A DNA stretch of 64,000 bases from the NCBI RefSeq assembly GCF_042242105.1, contig NC_092020.1:15499788-15563787 (forward strand). Reading direction: 5' to 3'. This document shows, piece after piece, positions 14,450 to 24,457 of this stretch (positions are counted from its first letter, which is position 1; every line of letters begins with the position of its first letter). The translations under genes were made by a program, and so were the position numbers. Source of the stretch: Pempheris klunzingeri. Lineage: Eukaryota > Chordata > Actinopteri > Acropomatiformes > Pempheridae. The notes beneath the pieces are model-generated. The model was not told the origin of the DNA. It did not search any database and worked only from the letters and a program-made list of their open reading frames with translations.

Positions 14450-16800
14450 ACAGTTTATGTTATTTTATCTATTTGTGACCTATCCTGTGGCTGATCAGAA
14501 AACACCTGACACGTATTAACGTCTCTATTAACGTCACGTCTGTATTGGCTGCCACTGCGTCAGTATGTAAACCAATCCAAGTAAATCTAGTCTGAGCTGT
14601 CTTGTATAACATTAATAGGATACATAAATGCTGCAATTCCTCCCCTATCAAAAGTTAATATCTATGAACACCCATGGAGATTCATATCAGGAGGGTGGAT
14701 TTAAACTGAACCAGGCCCCTTGCAGGGTGGTTTCAGTGTTACCAGCCCACTGTTTATAATAATTATTTGCAGTCACACAAACATGCAGCGGAGGCAGGAC
14801 TGCAGGACCTCGTCATCAGCTGAAGCTGCTACATCACAATCACGCGGCTGTTTCCAATTAGACCCTCGAGGAACATCACGCCAGCATAGCCCACTCTGGC
14901 TCCACAGCGTTATTTAGCTAAAAATAGCAGTTTATACAACTTTGCTGTGTCTGGTTACAGGACTAGGCTGGGATTCCTTTTGAATGAAGGGGGGGTCAAA
15001 GGTGATGGGGATATAGTCAATAGTAGTGCTTCCTGTTTGAGTTGGAATACTTTAATTCCTTGGAGAGGTGTGGGTAGGAGAGGGAATGAGCATCTGTAAG
15101 AGGCCCACACATTTCTGTCTCCTCCCTTCTAAAGTCACACTCTGAAAGATGAGGGCTGACTGAGTAAGTGACTGTGAGAGTTGTTAAGAAAAATTCCTGC
15201 CTAAAATGACTATTGTGTTACAATGCTCTTGTGAAATTGTGAATGGCGATGGTGGCAGGGATGCATGCAGGTTGTCTGGAACATGTTCAGCGGCATGCTC
15301 AAACATGCTGTGGTGGTGAGTGAGGGAAAATGCACTGGCGGGCTAGTCATTATCTCGAGTAGCATGACTCACACTCAGCGGCTTCCTTCATTCCTCGGGG
15401 GCCTTGGATCCACAGTTTAAACAAAACTTCAGCATGCTGGGCTGGCACTGACAGCGGAAAATTATATACAGTGACCGCTGTCTCCTTAGGGATGTTGGCC
15501 ACTTTGAAGTAATTCAAATGCGAACACTGATAGCTTTAACACAATGCAGACAAAACAGCAAAACACATCAGTGGCGCAATCAGATTGCTTAGTTATGTGT
15601 CTTCCTCCTTTGCTGTGCTTGGTTTCACTTGAAGGTTTGGCCTAGATATACATCAGGCATTGACCAACTTGCCCATGATCATGAGTGTTAACTGAACAAT
15701 GAGCTGTCTGTTAGTCACTGACACTATACGGTATAACTGAATGACGTTGTAGGTGTAGTGTTAAGTAGTTTACCACATGTCATATATATAGGAAAATGCC
15801 CGGAGTCCTTTTGTTACTCTCTCTGATAAGTTATAAGGATTTGATAGTTAGAGGCAAAGTGCAAGAGACAAAAAAGACGATCTGAAAAACAGATTTTTGT
15901 GGTTTGCAGACGCAGTAAGCATTTCACATACTTGTTTGTGTTTGTCTCTGTCTTGTCCTCTTCCCTTATATGAACATAAGAGGCGCTCTTTCGTTTTCTG
16001 ATGTAATCTTAGCCGTACACAAGTATGAGCTCACACATACAAACAGCACATGAGCTTGTCTAAATGATTCCAGTGGACACCCACACAATTTTAATGGGTG
16101 TAGCTATGGCTCACAGACTGTTCTGTGATCACCCACAGAAACAGTGACACTCTTACAGTACCACATCCCCAAAAATCACCGATGTTATGTTTGTGTGTTT
16201 ACGTTTCTTTGTATTTGAAACTGTTAATTCAAGTAGACATGGTGAGATGGTTCAGCACTCACCAATCAGAAGGTAAAAAGCTGGATGGAAAATACTGTCC
16301 AACTACTACTCCTGGAAATGTGAGAACATTTCTGGAATAAATTGGAACTTGGACATAGAGATCAAAGATCTTGGAGATGGATTCTCTGATTCAGGAATGA
16401 ATGTTGAAATGAATCACTTAGACTTCTGATAAGTCACAGCAACCTGTACCATTCAGTTACGGGCACGATGTGGAAACTTATCAGCTGCTGATGTTGTGGA
16501 CAGAGGGACAGAATGGGGGTGGCAGAGATGGTTGTCTCATGCAGCCAAAACAACCTGAAGCTTAAGGCAAAAAAAAACTGTTCCAATGAGGCTAGACTTG
16601 AGGAGAAGCCCCCTCCTTGTTTCACATCTACATCCTCGGATGTGGATATGAAATTCTGAATTTCAAAAAATATATACATGGTTTTGATGCATATATATAT
16701 ACTTTTTATATATTTGGGTCTAACAATCATTCAATCAGACTTAGAATCACTTGCAAGGTTTTTTATTGACTTGCTGCTTATCATAAACGAGACATAAAAG
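14450..16800. other. Non-coding interval
   Basis: No exon, RNA gene or recognisable element could be supported. The short reading frames here (for example 14720-14917 and 16125-16340) have no splice signals in phase and resemble nothing. The sequence is moderately AT-rich. Confidence 0.6.
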
Positions 16801-16814
16801 TTTCCAGCCTTGCT

Positions 16815-17345
16815 AAAAGCTCTGTGATGCTGAACTTGACTAAATGCTAAGCTCAGTGATTGCAGAGACAACGACAATGCTAACATGTCTATGTTTTGCT
16901 GGTATAATGTTCTCAATCTTAGTTTTTGTGGTAGCATGCTAACATTTGCTAATTAGCACCACACATATGAAAACATGAATGAAAACTGTGACCTGCTTTT
17001 GGCATTAGATGAAAAGTCAGGGGATCACCATAGTCATTAGTATTCATCCTCCGGGCACCATGACTGTTTGTTCCAAATTTCCTGGCAATTCAACCCAACC
17101 AATAGCTGTTAATTTATTTTAGTAAGAATCAGAGGGTGTCAGTCTTATTGTGGAGGTTGAGGAAATGTCAGGGATCACAAAAGTCAGTGTGCTTTGTCCT
17201 AAATATTTGTACCAAATTCCATGGTAATCAATTTAATTGACTATTTCAATAGACTGTTAAAGAGAGAAAAGATTATAAGTGTCTGGAAAATGGAACTTGT
17301 AGATACCTTGAAATACAATGTCTGACAGTAAGAGTGTTATTGTGG
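16815..17345. repeat. Dispersed fish repeat ('agtcaggggatcacc' family)
   Basis: Contains 'gaaaagtcaggggatcacc' near 17010, then 'caaatttcctggcaattcaa' and a second copy of the motif set ('aatgtcagggatcaca', 'ccaaattccatggtaatcaa') near 17165-17230. This repeated order is characteristic of an abundant teleost interspersed repeat. The duplication of the motif set suggests two head-to-tail monomers. There is no coding capacity. Confidence 0.55.
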
Positions 17346-18400
17346 GTATCTTTAATTACTATTCTGACTAGAGAGGCACCACCATGCTGCCCCAGATATG
17401 CTACACCTCATGTTAAATGAGTTAAATGAGTTTTGGTGTGCAGCATACTTTTTCTGACTTTGGATTCTTTCACATTCAGTCTTAACTGAATCTCATCTGT
17501 ACAACATGTTCATGCATATATACAACTGTACACACAACGTACATAAATCTGAAGACCACATTTTCTCCCAATTAAATGCAGAAAACAGCACATAAATCTG
17601 TAGTCTATTTCCTGCTATTCCTTTTTAAGTGGCAGTACATTTAAACCTCTCTTCAGTGTTAATTCATCTCCCAATAATTTATTGTTTCTGTACGCTCAGG
17701 CCTTATCTTATGAAAACATTATTAAATCATTTTGCCTTTATATGAACATAACAATTTAATTTGTTCATGCAAGTGCACACTCTCATAACCTCCTTATCTG
17801 TAACCGTCTCCTCTATGTTGTTGCTTTTGCTCTCCAAACAATTCTTGTAAATGCACATGTACTTTATTTCAACTCGACTCTAACGTTAATGGAACCATTT
17901 ATTTTAAGAATAAGAGCAAGACATCGTGAGTTTTAATTGTATAAGTCCAGTAAAGTCGAGCAGTTTTGAAGTTGGAAAAGAAGGAGAAAAGAACTCTGCC
18001 CTGGTACTTTTCCTCTCATCTGTGCAATGCGGGCATTTGGAATAAGAAAGAACATGCCTGCGCTGCCAGCTTCACCCCATAAAAGGACAAGAGAGAAGAA
18101 AGCCTTTATCAGTCGTCTCCAGCTTGTCACACTGGGGGCTACAAGAGGTGGAGGGGGTCCATAATAAATACACATGCATGCATTCTTCACCCCCCACTCT
18201 CAAAGGCACACATAAACACACACTGAAGAGACCTTATGCGCTGTTTGTTTCCACAAGAACACCTGCAGAGTATGCAGGAAGTTTAGCTCTTAAAGAAGTA
18301 ATCAGAACCAGGCAGTTGCACCTACGGATTGCAACATGCACAAGCCTGCCTCCTGTTGCTGCTCAACAAATTAATTTGCAGTGCAGCACACAGGCACATG
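17346..18400. other. Non-coding interval upstream of lrrn4cl
   Basis: I see no gene in this stretch. The frames at 17933-18190 (-) and 18124-18465 (+) overlap each other and low-complexity DNA, lack splice context and resemble no protein. The lrrn4cl transcript may start near its right end. Confidence 0.5.
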
Positions 18401-18407
18401 GTGACAC

Positions 18408-18428
18408 CCCACCACCACCACCACCACC
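18408..18428. repeat. (CCA)n trinucleotide microsatellite
   Basis: Seven CCA-type units in the presumed upstream region of lrrn4cl. On the minus strand this gives a poly-Trp artefact in translation, which is not a protein. Confidence 0.9.
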
Positions 18429-18479
18429 TTTTTTTGTCAAGAAAATTCCACACAAAGAAATGTAAAAGACCAATGATGG

Positions 18480-18767
18480 CTGCTTGGAAGCCTTGTTGAG
18501 AAAGAGAAGGAGGCAAGACGTGACAAAAGACAGAGGAGAGAGGCAGAGTATCAAAGAGTAAAAGGGGAGGGAGAGGCGCTGAGGGAAAAGAAAAGAGGGG
18601 GTGTTGAGGAGGAGGAGAAGGAGGAGAGAGTCTGAGAGAAACAACTTAAAGACGGTGAGAAAAGGAGACGAGTGAGTGAGTGAGTGAGTACACGGTGAGA
18701 GCAGACCAGACCGAGTGGGAACAAGGGAGAAAGAGCGAATAAACAGTTGAAATATCCATCACCAACT
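18480..18767 (+). promoter_or_regulatory. Purine-rich probable 5' UTR of lrrn4cl
   Basis: The plus strand is strongly GA-rich from about 18490 to 18730 (repeated gagagaggc, ggaggaggag, gtgagtgagtgag) and runs directly into the lrrn4cl start codon. Such polypurine tracts are common in vertebrate 5' UTRs and promoters. The transcription start could not be placed. Confidence 0.4.
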
Positions 18768-20611
18768 ATGGGTAAGTAAATCATTTTGAACACTTTTCTT
18801 TACATGTGGATGATTTTTATGACTATGATGACATGTGTTCACCAGATGCACAACAATGGAATGCCTTGATACTCATGTTTGGAGATCAGTAGACGTTAAA
18901 GGCACAAGAAAAGATGAGTATCAGAATTATTTTAACATCAACCACAGAGTGTAAAGTGAAAATCCATCAGTGCCTTGATTCAGCTTTGGGTTCCCACAGA
19001 GCTCATCTGGCTTGTTGCCTGGAGAAAATGGTGATTGGGGTCACCACAATAGTTGTATTTTTTTCTTCCAGCACTCAGAATTTATTTATCTAAGGCTGTT
19101 TACAGGATGGAAACTGAAACATCGCAAATGTCTGATTGCACGCAAAGCCATTTTTGAGCCATGAACTTTGGAAAGAAATTTGCTTGATTTCTTCCTACTC
19201 TCAACAAACCTTTCTTGTCTTCTGTCAAAAGGGAAAATAATCTTAAAATCTCAAATACCATTTCTTATCCTTAGTACCACTTGTTGCCATGCTATTTTGT
19301 CTAGTATTGTAATTAAGTTCTGTATTTCTGTGTTCCCGTGTGTTGACGCAGTGACCACTACTACCATCAACTCTACTTCTTGATGTCAGTTCCTGTATTC
19401 CACTTTAGTTACACTTTAACTTCCTTCTTATAACATGCCTCTATGATTTGAATATGCAAGGTAAATAGAGTAGGAGTGATGATTAAGGCCACATGTTAAA
19501 AAGTGTATTTCAGTTCTGACTCGATTCTCAGAAGTTCTCAGAGTTTTAATTCTGATTTTTTTTTTCTCAGATTATGAGTTTTAAGTCAGAATTCTGACAA
19601 TTCGGTCTGAACACTAATACATTTTTCAGATGTGGCCCCTAACCCTCTTCCTCAATAGACCAATGACGATTTAATATTTCCTCTCTTAGACTGAGTAGAT
19701 AAATATCCACTAACACTGCTAACTTTTCATTGTCCATTCATCTGCCTCTGTTAACAATGATAACAGTGTTACTGCCGTATTATTCATAGCTGTATTATTT
19801 TTCTCATCATTTGTTATTTCTGTCCACAGAGATGATGTCACTGTACAGGAACCTGGCTATGCCTCTCTTTTTTCTGAGTGTCTGGCCTCTATTACATTCC
19901 AACTTTTTCTCTCACGCTGCCTCTACTTCACCTCCCGTCACCTATCCACGGATCATATACATGACTGGTTTAGATCCAAACTATGATTATGGAGACTACA
20001 ATGACAGCTCTCTTCCTGAAGTGCTGACCCCCGTGAAGACGACCATCCTCCGACAGGACCCGTTCTGCCAGTACGACCCCTGCTTGGAGCATCAGGAGCC
20101 CTGCAGCCATCTTTCGGCAAAAACTGGGTGCCTCTGTCCTGGGGTCAGTGGGGCTGATGAGCTTCCTCGTCCACCGCTCATCAAAGACCTGCTGCCAGTC
20201 AGTGAGGGGGATAACATGGGGAAGATAGAGGTCCAGTGGTGTGCTCCATTGTCTGTGGTGTCTGGGTACAGAGTGGTGATTGAGGGAAAGGAAGAAGAAG
20301 CCCAGAAGTTTGAGGACGTTTTGCGACGAGGCGTGGTCGGCCCTTTAGAAGTTGGGACTAAGGTGTGCGTGGAGGCGGTGAACAATGCAGGACGCAGCCC
20401 TTCCTCAATGTTTTCCTGTAAGCGGTATGAGCTCACTGGTTCTTCTGACCATAATCTGTTGGCTGGGATCATAGGAGGAGGACTCACCCTCCTTCTTCTT
20501 CTTATCATAACAGCTGTGATCCTCTGGAAATATCAAATTTGTCAAAAGGCAAAGAGAGACTCCACTGATGGACAAGGGAACCCTTCTTACAGCACGGGGG
20601 GAACACTGTGA
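18768..20611 (+). CDS. lrrn4cl: LRRN4 C-terminal-like type I membrane protein
   Basis: Two coding exons: 18768-18771, only ATGG before a gtaagt donor, and 19830-20611. The joined frame gives 261 residues (human LRRN4CL is about 238). An N-terminal hydrophobic signal peptide covers about residues 1-33. A short acidic/Tyr-rich linker (DPNYDYGDYND) and a Cys cluster at 81-104 follow. A fibronectin type III-like domain spans about 116-200 (IEVQWCAPLSVVSGYRVVI ... CVEAVNNAGRSP). A single membrane helix lies at about 213-234, with a short basic/Ser-rich cytosolic tail after it. Function is poorly known. In human the gene is on 11q12.3, consistent with pola2, top6bl and zdhhc24 nearby. If the tiny exon were skipped, an internal Met (MMSLYR) could serve as start with the signal peptide intact. 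Confidence 0.85.
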
Positions 20612-20970
20612 TCCAGGCTAGTTCAAATCAGACAATCCATCCCAGTCACACTGAGCAGATGTAATCATCAACACAAAGAAAGTAGTTCTGGGGTAGTGTT
20701 ATAACTGATTATAGAATTAAGTCTCTGCTTACAGTCTTGTTTCAAGGAATTTGTACACAATTATGGGAAATGTAGAGTGGTGTTAATGGAATAACACTAA
20801 CAAATGGGTAATTCAGTGATACGCTACGGGTTAATTTGCTGGCAAATTAAGCTTTGTAGGTTTATTAGATTGTTTTGGCTGAATTTAATTGTGAATGTTA
20901 TTTTCTAGGATGTAGATACTGACTGAAACTTTTGTAAGAAATTAAACTTATTTTAATAAAAACTGTGTAA
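20612..20970 (+). other. lrrn4cl: Probable 3' UTR of lrrn4cl
   Basis: Follows the stop codon and ends near an AATAAA in 'ttttaataaaaactg' around 20955, a plausible polyadenylation signal. It contains no other feature. Confidence 0.6.
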
Positions 20971-21479
20971 AATGTTTGCGTTGAAATTTAGCTTTCATCT
21001 GAAATGTTTTGCATTGGTCCACATGTTGCAACAATTTTTAAGTGCCTTGGCATCAAGTCTCTGAAACTTTACTGGAAGGATGGTCAGATCAAAATGTCTC
21101 ATGCATGTTGATTTAGATTGAGATTTTGATCATACAAAACAAATTGTCATTATATACAATAATATGCATATAGGATACAAAATCATCGAAATTAGCTCCA
21201 CTTCGACAAATTAATGGATAAATAGTAATTACTCAGTGATAACATTTATGTTCATTAATGTTATACTGAAAGGGGCCATTCGTCATAATGAGCGCTTTTA
21301 CTTAAGATACGAATTAGTCGTTACTTATTATCTAAGTTACACCTTTATTGAAAATTCGGTTGTTGCAGCACCACGAGGATGTCAATAAGTACAGCAACGT
21401 GTAGAAATATATGCTTCAAGTATATATTTCCACACGTGATAAGAACAACTTTTATTTTGAAAGTCTTGTAAAAACAGTA

Positions 21480-21650
21480 CAAGCGAGAAATTGATTTCAT
21501 TGGCCAATGACTGACGTCTTTCAGGCTAAGTCCCGCCCTCTCTCGGCGTTTCAGCCAATGATGATTAGTCGCTAAGCAAAGTGAGGAAGAAGACGAACTC
21601 CTGTTCACAACGTGTGAAATTATAATTTATAACAACCTCAATCAACTAGG
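21480..21650 (+). promoter_or_regulatory. tstd1: tstd1 promoter with CCAAT and GC-type boxes
   Basis: Two forward CCAAT elements ('ggccaatgactgacgtc' near 21501 and 'cagccaatgatgatt' near 21553) flank 'agtcccgccctctc', a GC/Sp-type box. A CRE-like 'tgacgtc' overlaps the first. There is no TATA box. The spacing, within 150 bases of the start codon, fits a housekeeping TATA-less promoter. Confidence 0.5.
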
Positions 21651-23367
21651 ATGGCGAGTCCAGGTGAGTGTCTGTCACTTTACCCCCTTAAGTCTAACTG
21701 CAGCCTATCTGAATGTTATGAATGACGACTTTAAACACCCTTTGTGTTGGTTTAGCAGCTTTAATTTCGGCTATTTAGTTAGCTAACGTTTGTTTAGTTA
21801 CTAAAAAACTATGGCAGGTGAAGAGGCGGCATTGACATTATTCAGGTCCCTTGTCGTTGCATTCAGCAAACTATCTTGTACACAGATTTTTATAACTAGT
21901 AAATATTAATGATGAAACAATTCCTCGTTGTAGGAATATTTACTTATTCCTATCCGAATAAGCTACTGTTATGGGTCAGGATGACTCAGCAGATAATTAA
22001 GTCTTTAAGCAGGAAGCTACTTGTATCCTGAGGGAATGCCAACAGCTCACCGGAGCAACAACCAACAAACCAGCCAAGTCAAGCAAAACATGATAAGCGT
22101 TTACATACCTACATAATCTGTTACATCAAAGGCGTGTAGTGGCAATGTACCTTTACTCCTAATTATCACACACAGACACACACACACACACACTGTTAAG
22201 AAAAAATAAGAGTGCCAACATGAGGGAGCAATTATGTGGACCCTGAAGGTGGAGGTGGATTTTCTAAACCTGCAGTCCACCCCTTTGTATCCTAACCTGG
22301 TTACAGACCTCTTTAATCATCATCCAAGCCTGTGATTTTTATCAGCAATTCAATAACAGTCAAATATCATAAATAATGAAGGCAAGTGCACTATTGATAC
22401 CGATTCCCACACCTCAACTCAGGATATCTGCCAAGTACTGATCCAATACATTAATGTTCTCTTCTTCAGCCAACATTCTTATATTGTGGAGTTTATGTGA
22501 AACGTACAGTTTTGTGGGAGTAGTTCTTAATGTGTCTCCTCTCTCACTGACAGTCACCAAGGAAATCTCCTATGAGGAACTGAAAGCACTTGTGGGAAAG
22601 AGCCAGAATCTCCTTCTGGTTGATGTCCGCAGCAAAGAGGAAGTGGACAAAGGACGTATTCCAGGATCAGTTCACATCCCAAGTGAGCTTCTTTTAAATT
22701 AATTTACATGGAGGGAAAAAAAGAATATCATGGTTAGAAATAAATACAGTACCTATTATTGCCCCCCCCCTCAGTGTTACCACTTATCATTCAAACCAAA
22801 GTTTTCCTGGTTGTGTTGTTTCACATCCTGAATATGTAAAAGTGTGCAGTTGAGGATAAACATCAGTGTTCTGTAGTCTAGTTTGTCATGCGATGTTTAT
22901 ATTTATCATCTATTCAATCTTGAAATAATTTTCTGCATTCCTCCCTTTAATTATTCAGTTGATTCAGTGGAGGCTGCTCTTGCAATGGAGCCAGAAGAAT
23001 TCAAGGCCAAGTACGGGGTAACCAAGCCACTGCTAGATGCGTCAGAGCTGGTGTTTCACTGCCAGGTGGGCAAGCGAGGGGGAATTGCCACAGACAAGGC
23101 CTGCAAAGTTGGATACGTGAAGTAAATAAGTTGTTGGCTACTACACATTGTATACACACACACACACACACACACACAGCGTATCTATCTTTCAAACAGG
23201 CAACCCAGATCTCTTACATTAATAACCCTCACTGTTTTAGGATTGTCTCATATCATGTTTACATAAATTACTCTTTCTAATGGCTCTAAAATGTGTCTGT
23301 CTTCTGTTTCAGTGCACGTAATTATCAAGGAGCCTACAGGGAGTGGTCTCAGAGGGAGGGAAAGTGA
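21651..23367 (+). CDS. tstd1: Thiosulfate:glutathione sulfurtransferase (single rhodanese domain)
   Basis: Four coding exons: 21651-21663, 22554-22682, 22959-23121 and 23313-23367, all GT-AG and phase-consistent, giving 119 residues (human TSTD1 is 115). It is one rhodanese domain: ISYEELKAL, then LLLVDVRSKEEVDKGRIPGS, then a VFHCQVGKRG active-site loop with the catalytic persulfide Cys at about 82, and NYQGAYREW at the C-terminus. The human loop is CQMGKRG. TSTD1 moves sulfane sulfur from thiosulfate to glutathione, in the cytosol or around mitochondria, as part of H2S metabolism. The first coding exon is only 13 bases. In-frame read-throughs in the introns are not coding. AATAAA signals follow at about 23512 and 23524. 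Confidence 0.92.
22741..22780. repeat. Poly-C run in tstd1 intron 2
   Basis: Ten consecutive C residues ('gcccccccccctcag') in the intron. Confidence 0.85.
23154..23178. repeat. (CA)n microsatellite in tstd1 intron 3
   Basis: About twelve CA units, 33 bases after the exon 3 donor. Confidence 0.95.
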
Positions 23368-23838
23368 TTCGTGTTGAAGCAAAGCCTCATGTACTTATAT
23401 GAATAGAAATTGTGAAAGCTAGACAGTGAAAATAGAGAAACTTTGATGTGTTTTGTTTATTTTTTGATACTTGATGTTTTCATACACTACATCATTGTAT
23501 TTAAAATGTATTAATAAATGTCAAATAAATTATGTTCCTTATTCAGATTTACATGTAGCTTTTTTGTGGGGATCATTGACTGCATGATACAAAGATGTGC
23601 GCAGTGGTAGCATTAAAAATACTACAGACAGACAGCACACGTTGACAAACAGCCTGCCAGGGATGACTGTGAGATCTGGTTGAAAGCTCTAGAAAAAACT
23701 AGTAAGCCATGTCTCCAGTCATTTCTGTACATTTTGTTTAAAAACATCAAGAGGAGTTTATTTATGTAATTGCACACATACAGTAAAGTACAGATTTAGC
23801 ACACTTGCAGCTATTTTTTTAGACTATGATATATTTGA

Positions 23839-23839
<1 letters not shown>

Positions 23840-23872
<33 letters not shown>

Positions 23873-23876
23873 ATAT
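23840..23876. repeat. (AT)n / (GTAT)n microsatellite
   Basis: AT dinucleotides followed by gtatgtatgt units in the tstd1-top6bl intergenic space. Confidence 0.9.
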
Positions 23877-23944
23877 TACCATAATTAGGTCAAAGTGATT
23901 TCCTCATTAATTATCTATCCTCTTCTTTTTCACTCTTTGGCATT

Positions 23945-24042
23945 CGGTGCGGATGGCAAAGTAAGATTTTCATTGTACAGGGAAACCCGTTTCTACACTG
24001 TACACATGACAATAAACACTTTGAATCTTGAATCTTGAATTA
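23945..24042 (+). mobile_element. 3' tail of a non-LTR retrotransposon (L2/CR1-like)
   Basis: The block 'gcaaagtaagattttcattg ... ctacactgtacacatgacaataaacactttga' ends in a short tandem 'atcttgaatcttgaat'. Fish L2/CR1-group LINEs end this way: a conserved 3' UTR with 'atgacaataaa' and then a short reiterated tail in place of poly(A). The copy is strongly 5'-truncated, as is usual for these elements. The exact family was not determined. Confidence 0.55.
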
Positions 24043-24146
24043 ATTATAGATTTATAGACTTCCTATCTATATTCCTCAACTCACTTGTATTGCATTACCA
24101 CTGTATTCACATATCCATAGTACTTTCATCTCTGGCTGTGATACAG

Positions 24147-24422
24147 AATGTAGAAGAAGTTTGGGTGTAATTTATCAGGAGCTAGCACATCAAGTCATCA
24201 GGATGCTCGGAGAGATACAGCAGGTGATGGTTTAACTATAAATGATGGTTATATTGTAGAGATACGACGTTTGGACGTGGGAAATAAGTGTTTAATCTAC
24301 TTTTAATATCTGCTCATGATTATTTATAAAGTGGAGACCCGTCAGTCAAAGTTTGAAGCCAACTAGCATCACGTATGTTAGCATAATGTAGCATGTGTTA
24401 GCTTTAGCATGCTAAACTGGGA

Positions 24423-24457
<35 letters not shown>

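Noticed and set aside
18322-18793. Minus-strand Leu/Ser/Trp-rich frames
   Set aside because: They are translations of the CCA repeat and the GA-rich 5' UTR.
20092-20508. 138-codon minus-strand frame
   Set aside because: Antisense shadow of the lrrn4cl exon; Arg/Ser/Thr-rich without family match.
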